64,000 nt of DNA. Source: Prevotella sp. UBA2444 (GTDB lineage: Bacteria > Bacteroidota > Bacteroidia > Bacteroidales > Bacteroidaceae). Shown here one piece after another: positions 41,840 to 50,992 of the stretch (its first letter is position 1; each line of letters starts with the position of its first letter). The notes under the pieces were generated by a model. The model had not been told where the DNA came from and searched no databases. It saw only the letters and a program-made list of their open reading frames with translations. The stretch spans positions 1 through 64,000 of the forward strand of contig DDQK01000026.1 of the NCBI GenBank assembly GCA_002342665.1. Direction: 5' to 3'. A program made the position numbers and the translations under genes.

Positions 41840-43116
41840 GCTATACTTTCTTTAATTGATTTCAATACATATTCTAAGATGTCGTCGGTATGACACTCGG
41901 AGATGAAGTTGCCCTCAAACTGCGACGGCGAGACGTAGATGCCATGTGCCAACATGCGTTGGAAGTAGCGGGTGAAGCGTTCCTGGTTGCTGCGTCGCGC
42001 ATCGGTGAAGTTACGGACGGGGTCGGGGTTGAAGAACAAGGTGAACATGGAACCGAAATGATTCAACTGGATATCCTTGTCGCGAATGATCTGCTGCAGT
42101 TCTGCGATAAACTGACTGCTTCGCGCCTCGAGCCGATCGTAGAATCCTGAGGTGGCGAGTTGGTGGAGCGTCGCCAGCCCAGCTGCCATTGCCACGGGAT
42201 TACCGCTGAGGGTGCCAGCCTGGTAGACGGGACCGTCGGGTGCCAGAAGAGCCATGATGTCAGCACGTCCGCCAAAGGCTGCTGCCGGGTAGCCGCCACC
42301 AACGATCTTACCGACGGTCGTCATGTCGGGTGTGATGCCGAAGCGCTGTTGGGCACCGCCATAGGCCAGTCGGAAACCCGTTATCACCTCGTCAAAGATG
42401 AGCACTGCACCATACTGGCTGGTCAGTAGGCGGACAGCATTCAGGAACTCCTCAGTAGGTACGACGACGCCCATGTTACAAGCCACGGGTTCGAGGATGA
42501 CAGCGGCGACGTGGTTGCCGTGCTCACTGAAATACCGTTGCAGTGCTGCCACATCGTTGTACGGCAGACAAACGGTATGTCTGGTGAAGTCGTCGGGAAC
42601 CCCGGCACTGGATGCCGTACTGATGTTAGCCACCGCCGATCCGGCACTGACCAGCAGGTGGTCGGCATGTCCGTGATAGTTGCCCTCAAACTTGACGAGC
42701 GTGTCGCGACCGGTAAAGCCACGAGCCACACGAATGGCCGACATGGTAGCCTCTGTACCGCTATTGACAAAGCGCAGGCGTTCCATCGACGGGAACGCAT
42801 CGCGGACACGCTCAGCCAAGAGAGTCTCGTTCTCAGTGGGTATGCCATAGCTGGAACCGCGCTGTATGGCCTCGATGGCCCGTCGACTGACAGCCGGGTT
42901 GTTATGTCCGAGGATGAAGACGCCCCATGACATGCAGAAGTCGATAAACGTGTTGCCGTCGATGTCGGTGACATAGGCACGATTGGCCCGTTCGATGAAG
43001 AGTGGTGTGGTACCCACACTGCGCAGTGCGCGGACGGGACTGTTTACACCACCGGGAATAACCTGCTGAGCCCGCTTAAAGGCAGCAGCGGATAAAGGTC
43101 GGTTGTTTATGCCCAT
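41836..43116 (-). CDS. hemL: Glutamate-1-semialdehyde 2,1-aminomutase HemL
   Basis: A 426-residue PLP enzyme forming 5-aminolevulinate. It has GGVNSPVRALRSVG, FVNSGTEATMSAIRVARGFT, KFEGNYHGHADHLLV, LIFDEVITGFRLAYGGAQ and the PLP lysine in TTVGKIVGGGYPAAAFGG. It overlaps hemB and cysD. Together with the other heme-precursor genes here it supplies siroheme for the sulfite reductase. Confidence 0.96.
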   Translation of the reverse strand: MGINNRPLSAAAFKRAQQVIPGGVNSPVRALRSVGTTPLFIERANRAYVTDIDGNTFIDFCMSWGVFILGHNNPAVSRRAIEAIQRGSSYGIPTENETLLAERVRDAFPSMERLRFVNSGTEATMSAIRVARGFTGRDTLVKFEGNYHGHADHLLVSAGSAVANISTASSAGVPDDFTRHTVCLPYNDVAALQRYFSEHGNHVAAVILEPVACNMGVVVPTEEFLNAVRLLTSQYGAVLIFDEVITGFRLAYGGAQQRFGITPDMTTVGKIVGGGYPAAAFGGRADIMALLAPDGPVYQAGTLSGNPVAMAAGLATLHQLATSGFYDRLEARSSQFIAELQQIIRDKDIQLNHFGSMFTLFFNPDPVRNFTDARRSNQERFTRYFQRMLAHGIYVSPSQFEGNFISECHTDDILEYVLKSIKESIA

Positions 43117-44072
43117 CGTTGCTGATATTCTTTAGCGTAATACGTAATGATATAATTTGCTCCTGCGCGCTTGATGGCGATCAGACTCTCGTAGACGACA
43201 CGCTGTTCGTCGAGGTAGCCAGCCCGTGCAGCAGCCTTCAGCATGGCATACTCTCCGCTGACCTGGTAAGCAACCATGGGTACACGGGGAAAACGCTCCA
43301 CGGCACGAGCTATGACATCCAGATAGGGCAGGGCAGGCTTGACCATCGTCCAGTCGGCACCCTCCTCAAGGTCTGCCGCAATCTCTTCCAGTCCCTGGTC
43401 GTGGGTACGATAGTCCATCTGGTAAGTCTTGCGGTCGCCAAAGGATGGTGCGGAGTCGGCAGCATCGCGGAAGGGACCATAGAAAGCGGAGGCATACTTG
43501 GCAGAGTAGGCCAGTACGCGGGTGGAGAGTCCTGCCACGCTGAGTCGGCGTTTGATGGCCTCTACCTGTCCGTCCATCATGGCAGAAGGTGCCACGAAGT
43601 CAGCACCAGCTTTTGCGTGCTGATACGCCATTTCGGCCAAGAGCGGCAGGGTGGTGTCATTGTCCACATCGTGATGGTGCAAGAGTCCGCAGTGTCCGTG
43701 ACTGGTGTATTCGCAGAGGCATACATCCGTGAAGACAATCGTCTCGGGCGAAGCCTTCTTGATGGCTCTTACTGTTCGCGAGATGAGGTTGTCCTCAGCA
43801 TAGGCGGCAGTGCCTCGCTCATCTTTCACCTCATCACTGACGACCCCGAAGAGCAGCACTTTGTCAATGCCCAAGGCCTTGACCTGCAGCACGTCATCAA
43901 CGAGCGTGTCAATGCTGTAGCGGTTAATACCCGGCATCGTGGCAATCGGCTCCACAATGCCCTCTCCTTCCACCACGAAATACGGGTAGATGAAGTCTTG
44001 AACGTTCAAGCTCACATCGGCATACCTATCCCGTGTGGCTTGGTCTGTTCTGAATGTTCTGAATCTTTTCAT
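43107..44072 (-). CDS. hemB: Porphobilinogen synthase HemB
   Basis: A 321-residue delta-aminolevulinate dehydratase. Metal and active-site text: TDVCLCEYTSHGHCGLL, GADFVAPSAMMDGQVEAIK, YSAKYASAFYGPFRDAA and MVKPALPYLDVI. The Cys residues in the first motif suggest a zinc-type site. It overlaps the end of the HemC-CobA-HemD gene by 47 bp, and hemL follows. Confidence 0.96.
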   Translation of the reverse strand: MKRFRTFRTDQATRDRYADVSLNVQDFIYPYFVVEGEGIVEPIATMPGINRYSIDTLVDDVLQVKALGIDKVLLFGVVSDEVKDERGTAAYAEDNLISRTVRAIKKASPETIVFTDVCLCEYTSHGHCGLLHHHDVDNDTTLPLLAEMAYQHAKAGADFVAPSAMMDGQVEAIKRRLSVAGLSTRVLAYSAKYASAFYGPFRDAADSAPSFGDRKTYQMDYRTHDQGLEEIAADLEEGADWTMVKPALPYLDVIARAVERFPRVPMVAYQVSGEYAMLKAAARAGYLDEQRVVYESLIAIKRAGANYIITYYAKEYQQRWA

Positions 44073-45966
44073 TTTGTCGGCTTTTTAAATGTTGGGCGGT
44101 AATCCTGCCTCGCGTCACATAATCGATATGCGAGGGCAGACTACCATATGTCTTGATAAAATTGTCAATCGTTGAGGGTGACGTGAATACCACGCGCTGG
44201 ATGTTCGTGAGGTTAACACGACGAACATGGTGGGGGTACACATTATTATATATAGTAAGGGTGATGACCTCAAACCCTAATTTCTGCAGTCCGTCGGGGA
44301 TGATGTCAAGAGCCAGATTGGAACGGGGTATCAGTACCCGTCCGCACGGTTGACTGCTGAAGTAGTCGATGACCCCATAGCTGTCAGCTATTTCAACCTG
44401 TTCTATGTCAACGGCACCAGCCTCCTTCAAGGCTTGCGTTGTTGTGGAACCAATAGACACGATATGGTGCTGGAAACCGCCTCTCCAGTACTTCACGGCA
44501 TAGCGGCTGGTGAAGAGCAGGTAGTCGTAGTCCTGAGTGGGAACAGCATAGCTGATAGGCTCAATAGCAATCAGCGGCGTATGGATATAGCTGGCATTAG
44601 GACATTCGGAACCCGTGTAGAGTGTCCGCTTCACGTCGGCAGCAGTCTGATGGCGCAGTCGGGCAACGTCACCTACCAAAGCAATGACGGGTGTAGGATA
44701 GGATGCGCTGCCCAACTGTCCGACTGTTGTCTCGAAAGTCTGTTCGTCGGGCAGTGATACGTTGTGAACCAGGAGAACGGGTGTCGTGTCAGCCCATCCG
44801 GCAGCCTTCAGCGATGCCTGGATGTGGGAAAGACGACTACCACCCATATAGTAGATGATCGTATCCGTATCAGGAACGATGGGACTGTCGGCATGACCAT
44901 TGACCAGCGACACACTGGAGCTGATGCCTCTCTGTGTCAGGCTGACCTTGGTGGTGGCAGCCAGTGCGGACGCCGTCGTGATGCCTGGAATAACCGATAC
45001 GCTGACGAGGTTGCTCTGCAGATATTCTATTTCTTCGCCGGCATGACCGAACACCATCGGGTCGCCACCCTTCAGACGAACAACTTCCTTACCCTCACGA
45101 GCAGCCTTCAGTAACAGTCTGTTGATGTCTGACTGTTCGGCATGATGCTTTCCACTACGTTTGCCGACATAGATTTTCTCAGCGGTCAGCGTTTCCAGAT
45201 AGTCCTTGCCTATCAGGTCATCATAGAATATGACATCAGCCTGCTGAAGCGCCTTGACAGCTTTGACGGTGAGCAGTTCCGGGTCGCCAGGACCGAAACC
45301 CACCAAGGTGACCTTTCCTTGACGGTTTAACACATCATCACGCTCGAAAAGCGCCTTTAAGTCTGTACGTCCACGACGGGCAGTAATGGCCAGATAGCCC
45401 TGCAATGGATGAGTCTCAAAGGGTAGCACCTCACTGATGTCGCCTTCCATGCCCAGACGTTTCAGGGCGCAGGTGGCGACAATAGCTGCGTCAATCTCGC
45501 CGTCGCGCACCTGACGGACACGCTCCTCTATGCAACCACGGATACCAACAATCTTCAGGTCAGGACGCAGGGCAAGCAATTCACGACGACGCATGGGGGA
45601 ACTGGTTCCTACGCTGCTGCCTGCAGGCAACTGCGCCAGCGTCAGGTGTTCTCTGCTTACCAGCGAATCGCTCTGGTCAAAAGGCGGGAACAGGGCGATG
45701 ACCTCCAAACGGTCGTCCAGCGGATAGGGCAGATCTTTGGCAGAGTGGATGGCAATATCGGCACGTCCATTAATGAGTGCCTCATCCAATTCACGTGTAA
45801 ACATATCAGCAGGAGCCTCGCCATTGAGCAGTGATATCTGCTGGTGCTCGTCGCCATACGACGACAGTGTCTCCAGCAGATAGTCTGTCTCTGGAAAACG
45901 TGCCATTGCCTCTTGCACTTGCAGTTGCGAGAGACGGCTCTGTCGTGCGATGACTCGTATACTCAT
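44026..45966 (-). CDS. HemC-CobA-HemD fusion for siroheme synthesis
   Basis: A 646-residue three-enzyme fusion. Residues ~1-210 are hydroxymethylbilane synthase domains 1-2 (RVIARQSRLSQLQVQEAM, ADIAIHSAKDLPYPL, GTSSPMRRRELLALRPDL). The domain stops at the point where the third domain, with the cofactor-binding Cys, should begin. Residues ~214-450 are uroporphyrinogen III methyltransferase (VTLVGFGPGDPELLTVKA, VVRLKGGDPMVFGHAGEE, IPGITTASALAA). Residues ~460-630 resemble uroporphyrinogen III synthase (YLLFTSRYAVKYW, VVFTSPSTIDNF). It turns porphobilinogen into precorrin-2. The missing HemC domain 3 is notable. Confidence 0.92.
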   Translation of the reverse strand: MSIRVIARQSRLSQLQVQEAMARFPETDYLLETLSSYGDEHQQISLLNGEAPADMFTRELDEALINGRADIAIHSAKDLPYPLDDRLEVIALFPPFDQSDSLVSREHLTLAQLPAGSSVGTSSPMRRRELLALRPDLKIVGIRGCIEERVRQVRDGEIDAAIVATCALKRLGMEGDISEVLPFETHPLQGYLAITARRGRTDLKALFERDDVLNRQGKVTLVGFGPGDPELLTVKAVKALQQADVIFYDDLIGKDYLETLTAEKIYVGKRSGKHHAEQSDINRLLLKAAREGKEVVRLKGGDPMVFGHAGEEIEYLQSNLVSVSVIPGITTASALAATTKVSLTQRGISSSVSLVNGHADSPIVPDTDTIIYYMGGSRLSHIQASLKAAGWADTTPVLLVHNVSLPDEQTFETTVGQLGSASYPTPVIALVGDVARLRHQTAADVKRTLYTGSECPNASYIHTPLIAIEPISYAVPTQDYDYLLFTSRYAVKYWRGGFQHHIVSIGSTTTQALKEAGAVDIEQVEIADSYGVIDYFSSQPCGRVLIPRSNLALDIIPDGLQKLGFEVITLTIYNNVYPHHVRRVNLTNIQRVVFTSPSTIDNFIKTYGSLPSHIDYVTRGRITAQHLKSRQNEKIQNIQNRPSHTG

Positions 45967-46856
45967 ATTGCTTGTCTCAAATATTGTTTGCGTCTGCGCA
46001 GGATATCCTGCAACTCTGTTATCTCTTCTTCAATGATAGCCTCTGCGCGCACCACCTCAGTCTGACGGACAGAGATGTTCCGACGAACACGCTGTTCCAC
46101 GTCACGAATGTTGTATAGCTTAACGTTAGGCAGTGTACCCACAAGGGCATCAATGTCACGTGGGAAGGCCAGATCAATAGCCAACAGCGTCTTCTCTGCA
46201 GGAATATCCTCAGCATGAATCAGGGCATGGGGCGCTGAGGTGGCACTGATGAGGATATCGGTCTCTGCCAGAAATCGCTTCTTGTCACGTAGCTCATAGA
46301 CGCTGATGCCCAACGGATCAGCCAACTGATGTGCTTTGATCTGACTGCGGTTAGCCAGGAAAACCAGCTGAGCACCTTTGTTCTTCAGGAACTTCAAGAT
46401 GTCAGATGTCAGCTTGTTGACACCGATGATAGTGATGCGACTACTACTCAGGTCTACCTGTTCCTGCTCCATAATCTCGATGGCAGCCAGCGAGTGACTG
46501 ACGGCGCCCTGCGAAATCTCCGTTTCCGTACGGACACGCTTGCCAACCTGCAAAGCGCACGTGAACAGCTTATGAATCTCTGCTGGCAGATGGTATTGGC
46601 GCTGGGCCTCCTGATAGCTGTCCTTCACCTGACCTTGCACGGCACGTTCGCCAATCAGTGCCGACTCCAGACCAGCCGTCACGCGGAACAGGTGACGTGC
46701 CACGTCGTCAGGTACATCGCCCTCGCCATAGTAAAGCTCCACACGGTTGCAGGTCTGGAGCAACACTGCCCCCTCCTGCTTCTTCAAACCATGAAAGTAA
46801 GCCTCACGCTCCTCCAGGGAGAAGTTCTGCTGATTAATCGATTTGTAAGCTATCAT
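45963..46856 (-). CDS. hemA: Glutamyl-tRNA reductase HemA, short form
   Basis: A 297-residue protein. It has the catalytic Cys in VLLQTCNRVELYY, ALIGERAVQGQVKDSYQEA and an NADPH domain (RITIIGVNKLTSDILKFLKN). Typical HemA proteins are about 410-420 residues; the C-terminal dimerisation domain is largely missing here. The start overlaps the sirC gene by 23 bp and the stop overlaps the HemC fusion (ATGA). It is dedicated to siroheme by context. Confidence 0.92.
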   Translation of the reverse strand: MIAYKSINQQNFSLEEREAYFHGLKKQEGAVLLQTCNRVELYYGEGDVPDDVARHLFRVTAGLESALIGERAVQGQVKDSYQEAQRQYHLPAEIHKLFTCALQVGKRVRTETEISQGAVSHSLAAIEIMEQEQVDLSSSRITIIGVNKLTSDILKFLKNKGAQLVFLANRSQIKAHQLADPLGISVYELRDKKRFLAETDILISATSAPHALIHAEDIPAEKTLLAIDLAFPRDIDALVGTLPNVKLYNIRDVEQRVRRNISVRQTEVVRAEAIIEEEITELQDILRRRKQYLRQAI

Positions 46857-47289
46857 GTTCTATTAATTCTTTTATGCTGTCACGTACTCTGATACTTCGT
46901 TTCACATCTTTACTATCAGAGGCAACACTGATGGTCAGGTCACCATTGCGATAAATGGCTGGTGAGGTAAAGTCACACTCGGCAGGCGAATCGCAGACAC
47001 TGGTCAGGATGCCTCGCTCACGGGCCAGTTGGTGTATCTCGTGGTTCAACGAATGATTGCCTGTACATACGAACAATAAGGTAACGCCCTCTAGGTCGGT
47101 TTCAGCAAAGTTGCGCTCCACCCACTGAAACGGAAGAGACTTTATACCATCGCTCACCTCGGGAGCAATAACAGTAGCTCTGTCTGTGAAGCGGCTCAGT
47201 ATCGAAGCCTTGTGTGTGGCTACTCGTCCACCACCGACTATCAATATCCGGGCACCGCTGATACGTATGTTGATAGGCAGGAAATCCAT
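46834..47289 (-). CDS. Precorrin-2 dehydrogenase (SirC/CysG N-terminal domain-like)
   Basis: A 151-residue NAD-binding protein: ARILIVGGGRVATHKASIL, FAETDLEGVTLLFVCTGNHS and CDFTSPAIYRNGDLTISVAS. It oxidises precorrin-2 to sirohydrochlorin. It is short, lacking the chelatase part of Met8p/CysG; no separate ferrochelatase is seen in this window. ATG 47289 follows the sulfite reductase stop by 2 bp. Confidence 0.9.
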   Translation of the reverse strand: MDFLPINIRISGARILIVGGGRVATHKASILSRFTDRATVIAPEVSDGIKSLPFQWVERNFAETDLEGVTLLFVCTGNHSLNHEIHQLARERGILTSVCDSPAECDFTSPAIYRNGDLTISVASDSKDVKRSIRVRDSIKELIEHDSLQID

Positions 47290-47291
47290 TA

Positions 47292-49619
47292 TTACTTCTT
47301 CTTGATTAAAACTTTCCAATAGTTGTCAACCTTTTCTGTAGACAACACCTCATGGCCCTCCTGACGCACGCTGCCCGGCACATTCTGTATGGGCTGACCA
47401 TCGTCCAGCAGTATCTCTAACAGCTGACCACTCTGCATGGTCGAGAGTTGTATCTTTGTCTTCACGAAATTCATAGGACAAGCGACACCGCGGAAGTCCT
47501 TCTTCACATCGACACTGTCTGTCGTGTTCTCTGTTTGGGGCTGGTTCTCTTTCTTCTGCTCCACGGGAGCTACTGCCTTGAATTGCAGTGAGTCATCCAT
47601 CGAAGCATAGAGTTCATTGACCTTAGCAGCCAGTGTTTCCACCTGGATTTTATCAGCTGCCAACGACTCACCATGACGGGCTTTCTCAACAACAGTTTTG
47701 AAGGTCTCTGGAACGATACCAGCATTAATAAACAATTCTTCGAAACTGCTGTATACCTCGTCGTCTGTTCTGGGGTCTGAACCACGTGTCACCAACAACA
47801 TGCGAGAGGCTGAGAAAACGATGTCACGCAACAGCTTCTCCACATCGGCGCCAGCTGAAGATAGTGCATCCTGTTTCTCCTTGATGGTTGCCTGGTCTAA
47901 TTCGATGATGTCGAAAAGTCCTGCAGAGCACTCTGCCTGTCCGTGGCTGGTCAGCGAGAACACCTCGTCAGCACCCCAGTCAAAATAGTAGTTCTTATCC
48001 TCGTCGAACGAGGGGACGTCCTGATAGCGAGCAATGGCTTCTTTGATGACCTCAGCACCCTTGGCACGCACAAAGGCATCATAGCTCTCGTACTGCTCTT
48101 TCACCTGCAGGTAACTGCCAAGATAGTCTACCACAAATGAAGGGATATCCTTGGCAGCCAGATAGCCTAAAGCTTCGGCCAGCTCTGTTTTTCCGTTGAT
48201 ACGGGCCCAGACGGTATAGGCAGGATAAGGATGGTCATCAACGCGTCCTATACGTCCGCTGAATCCTAAGTCGCTCCATGCGTTCTGCGCACAGGAATTA
48301 GTACAGCCGTTGATATTGATTTTCAGATCGGGCAACTGGTCCAGATCAAGTCCGCTCTTTTCCAGCTTGCGACGGATGCCTTTTACGAGTCCCTTAGGCA
48401 GACAGATGCCCAGTCTGCAGGTGTCAGCACCCGTACAAGATGTCAGGTTATTGAGGATGACAGGCTCGTCGAGTAACAATCCCAATGACTTAAAGAACTG
48501 GTAGATATTGGGCAAGTATGCTTCTGGGATGTTGCGTAGTTGCATGTTCTGGCGAGGCGTAAAGCGAATCACGTCGTTGCCAAAGGGTTCCAGAAAAGCA
48601 GCAATCTTACTAAAGATGTCTGGCGAGGTATTGCCGTGAAGGAAGGGAATGATGACAGCAAAACCGTTTCCTACCGTCTGACGCTGTGCATAGCGCTTCT
48701 TCCACGTCTTAAAGGCTTCGCTGTCGTCATCAACAGGAGCAAACGCTGGTGTCTTGTATTCGAAGGGCAGCGTGGCAGGTACGAAGTCTAACGACGCATC
48801 GTCTACAAGTTTCTGATACTCCTCTAAATACAATTTCCGTGTTTCTTCCTCACCATTCTTATAGAATATGTAGCGTATGCGGGCCTTGTGCCTGTTCTTT
48901 CTGTTACCATTGAGGTTAAAGAAGTTCTTGGCAGCCTTGGCAGCACGGAACAGGTCTTTCTCTGGCAGGAAGTCGAAAACCTGCCAACCCTTATGAGGAT
49001 GACTGGCTACCGAACCACCCAGCAAGACGCGGAAGCCGCGTTCTCCATTCTGTAGGACGGGTATCAGACCCAGATCGGCTACCAGCGAGAAGTTGGCATC
49101 AGCCTCGTTCATGTCGAAAGCTATCTTCAGCTTGCGCGGCATAGACCATGAGTCTTTCTCGGCTATCAGACGGGTCGTCAGACCAATGGCATAGGGGTAA
49201 GGGTCGAAAGTCTGACGATTGTTGATGCCGCCCTGCTCGTTCACCAGCATGTTACGGATGGTATTACCGCCACCACCCTGCGTGGCCAGTCCTTCTTTCT
49301 GTAAAGACAGCAGCGCAGGCGTGGCCTGGTCAATGCTGACGTCATGAATCTGTACCTCCTGACGCGTGGTGATATGGATATGTGAACAGTTTACCTGCTG
49401 GGCAACTTCTGCTACACGTTGTAACTGTCGGGGGGTGATGAGACCACCTGTGCAACGGATACGCAGCATATAGTGACCATCCTGTCGCTGTTCGTAGATA
49501 CCCATGGGCACACGGTTTGACTTGAGTCGTGCGCCACTGATCTCACCCTTCTTAAACTGTTCGATGAGCCTCTGATTATACTGAATGTCTGTTATCAGAC
49601 TTTTGGGAATGATATACAT
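47292..49619 (-). CDS. Ferredoxin-type sulfite reductase fused to TusA domain
   Basis: A 775-residue protein. Residues ~1-560 are a nitrite/sulfite reductase hemoprotein with ferredoxin-like half domains (MLRIRCTGGLITPRQLQRVA, QGGGGNTIRNMLV). The siroheme/[4Fe-4S] ligands are in TSCTGADTCRLGICLPKG and NINGCTNSCAQNAWSDLGFS. Residues ~575-690 form a helical, perhaps HEPN-like, linker. Residues ~705-775 are a TusA domain with the carrier Cys in GVACPMNFVKTKIQLS. It reduces sulfite to sulfide, and the fused TusA suggests direct handover of sulfur to a carrier chain. It lies upstream of the siroheme genes. Confidence 0.93.
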   Translation of the reverse strand: MYIIPKSLITDIQYNQRLIEQFKKGEISGARLKSNRVPMGIYEQRQDGHYMLRIRCTGGLITPRQLQRVAEVAQQVNCSHIHITTRQEVQIHDVSIDQATPALLSLQKEGLATQGGGGNTIRNMLVNEQGGINNRQTFDPYPYAIGLTTRLIAEKDSWSMPRKLKIAFDMNEADANFSLVADLGLIPVLQNGERGFRVLLGGSVASHPHKGWQVFDFLPEKDLFRAAKAAKNFFNLNGNRKNRHKARIRYIFYKNGEEETRKLYLEEYQKLVDDASLDFVPATLPFEYKTPAFAPVDDDSEAFKTWKKRYAQRQTVGNGFAVIIPFLHGNTSPDIFSKIAAFLEPFGNDVIRFTPRQNMQLRNIPEAYLPNIYQFFKSLGLLLDEPVILNNLTSCTGADTCRLGICLPKGLVKGIRRKLEKSGLDLDQLPDLKININGCTNSCAQNAWSDLGFSGRIGRVDDHPYPAYTVWARINGKTELAEALGYLAAKDIPSFVVDYLGSYLQVKEQYESYDAFVRAKGAEVIKEAIARYQDVPSFDEDKNYYFDWGADEVFSLTSHGQAECSAGLFDIIELDQATIKEKQDALSSAGADVEKLLRDIVFSASRMLLVTRGSDPRTDDEVYSSFEELFINAGIVPETFKTVVEKARHGESLAADKIQVETLAAKVNELYASMDDSLQFKAVAPVEQKKENQPQTENTTDSVDVKKDFRGVACPMNFVKTKIQLSTMQSGQLLEILLDDGQPIQNVPGSVRQEGHEVLSTEKVDNYWKVLIKKK

Positions 49620-49648
49620 AAGTTTCTGTGTTGGTTTGAGTATTTTCC

Positions 49649-50023
49649 TTATTTATAAGCTACAACCTCAATCTCTATCAGTGCCCCTTTAGGGAGTGAT
49701 TTGACGGCTACTGCAGAACGTGCCGGATAGGGTGCGGTGAAAAACTCTGCATAGATGCTGTTTACCTCTGCAAAATCGTTCATGTCTGCCAAGAAAACGG
49801 TTGTCTTTACTACATCATTCATATTGAGCCCTGCTTCCTCCAATATCGCGCGAATATTGTTTAATGACTGACGTGCTTGAGCCTGGATGCCCCCCTCGGG
49901 AAAAGCACCTGTGGCAGGATCGATGGGAATCTGTCCTGATGTGTAAACGAAATTACCTACTTGGATGGCCTGGCTATATGGGCCAATGGCGCTCGGTGCG
50001 CTTGTCGTGCTAATTACTTTCAT
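49649..50023 (-). CDS. ridA: RidA family enamine/imine deaminase
   Basis: A 124-residue protein with the family text [40 protein letters not shown], and [20 protein letters not shown] (catalytic Arg in PARSAV). RidA clears reactive 2-aminoacrylate made by PLP enzymes such as Cys/Ser lyases, which fits a cluster rich in PLP enzymes. ATG 50023 is chosen because the promoter box lies at 50051-50058; the frame to 50182 would cross it. It is the first gene of the long sulfate-assimilation operon. Confidence 0.94.
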   Translation of the reverse strand: MKVISTTSAPSAIGPYSQAIQVGNFVYTSGQIPIDPATGAFPEGGIQAQARQSLNNIRAILEEAGLNMNDVVKTTVFLADMNDFAEVNSIYAEFFTAPYPARSAVAVKSLPKGALIEIEVVAYK

Positions 50024-50050
50024 ATCGCAGATATATTTATATTTCAGGCA

Positions 50051-50124
50051 CAAAGGTACAGCCTTTTCCCGATAAACGTATATGTTTTTTGATGCAATTT
50101 CAAAATATACCATACGTATGGTAT
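50051..50124 (-). promoter_or_regulatory. Promoter and ATACC-N8-GGTAT operator (assimilation operon)
   Basis: TACCTTTG on the minus strand occupies 50051-50058. The palindrome occupies 50107-50124 and has a fully symmetric core, ATACCATACGTATGGTAT. The gap to the TA is 48 nt instead of 45. Confidence 0.75.
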
Positions 50125-50190
50125 TGTTGCATAACATATACGAGGGATTGTGGGAGAAGAAAAATCGAGTTGTAAAAAACAAATCGAATT

Positions 50191-50991
50191 CTAATCAGAT
50201 TTTGTGCTGTCTTGAATGACTAATCCAGCCAGCATAAAACCGAAAATGGCGGTAATGTGAGCCAGGGTGCCGTTAATTTGGGCTTTCGAAGAGCACCATT
50301 CGTGATTCAGCAAGGTAGGATCGCCTGGCCCGATCTTTGCCTTTGGACACATACATTGTTCAGTACCGCAGGTGGCGTTATGGCCCTTGTTCTCAAGAAG
50401 TTCATCCGAATACACGCACAAGAACTTGCGCTTGGGATATTGTCCGTCGCGCTTGAAACGTTTACGAAGGGCACGTGCCAGCGGGTCACCTTGAACCTTC
50501 CAGAACTCAGCAGTCTTGATCCTTGTGGGGTCGAGCTTCAGTGCTGCTCCCATTGAGGAATAGAACTTTGCCTGTGTCTGTGTCGCCATCAGAATCAGCA
50601 GCGTCTTGTCTTTCAGCGAGTCGATGGCATCGATGATGTAGTCGTAGCTCCCGATATCGAAGCTGTCGGCAGTCTCGGCTGTGAATATCTGTTGCAGGGC
50701 AGTGATCTCTGCCTGAGGGTTGATACTGAGCAGGCGCTCCTTCAGGGCTTCTACCTTTACCTGCCCTACGGTCTTCGAGGTGGCCATCAGCTGGCGGTTG
50801 ATATTGGTGATGCAGACGCGGTCTGAATCGACGATAGTGAGATGCGTGATACCTGAACGTACCAGACTCTCGGCGCACCACGAGCCAACACCGCCCACAC
50901 CGAAGATGATCACACGCTTCTGGCCGATGCTGCTCATCACCTCATCGCCCAACAGAAGTTCCGCCCTGCGGAAAATAGGTTGTAATGCCAT
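50191..50991 (-). CDS. tcdA: tRNA threonylcarbamoyladenosine dehydratase (TcdA/CsdL)
   Basis: A 266-residue E1-like enzyme that cyclises t6A37 in tRNA. It has [19 protein letters not shown], the P-loop [19 protein letters not shown], and [18 protein letters not shown] late Cys pair ([12 protein letters not shown]) is typical. ATG 50991 is chosen, with the stop of the HMA gene just upstream. It ends before the RidA operator and is not part of the sulfur operon proper. Confidence 0.92.
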   Translation of the reverse strand: MALQPIFRRAELLLGDEVMSSIGQKRVIIFGVGGVGSWCAESLVRSGITHLTIVDSDRVCITNINRQLMATSKTVGQVKVEALKERLLSINPQAEITALQQIFTAETADSFDIGSYDYIIDAIDSLKDKTLLILMATQTQAKFYSSMGAALKLDPTRIKTAEFWKVQGDPLARALRKRFKRDGQYPKRKFLCVYSDELLENKGHNATCGTEQCMCPKAKIGPGDPTLLNHEWCSSKAQINGTLAHITAIFGFMLAGLVIQDSTKSD

Positions 50992-50992
50992 A

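Noticed and set aside
43119..44102. 327-codon rightward frame opposite hemB
   Set aside because: Antisense shadow of an unmistakable hemB.
18938..50124. LysR-type binding box as explanation of the palindrome
   Set aside because: LysR boxes are T-N11-A with odd spacing; this palindrome has an even N8 center, so the family of the regulator is left open.
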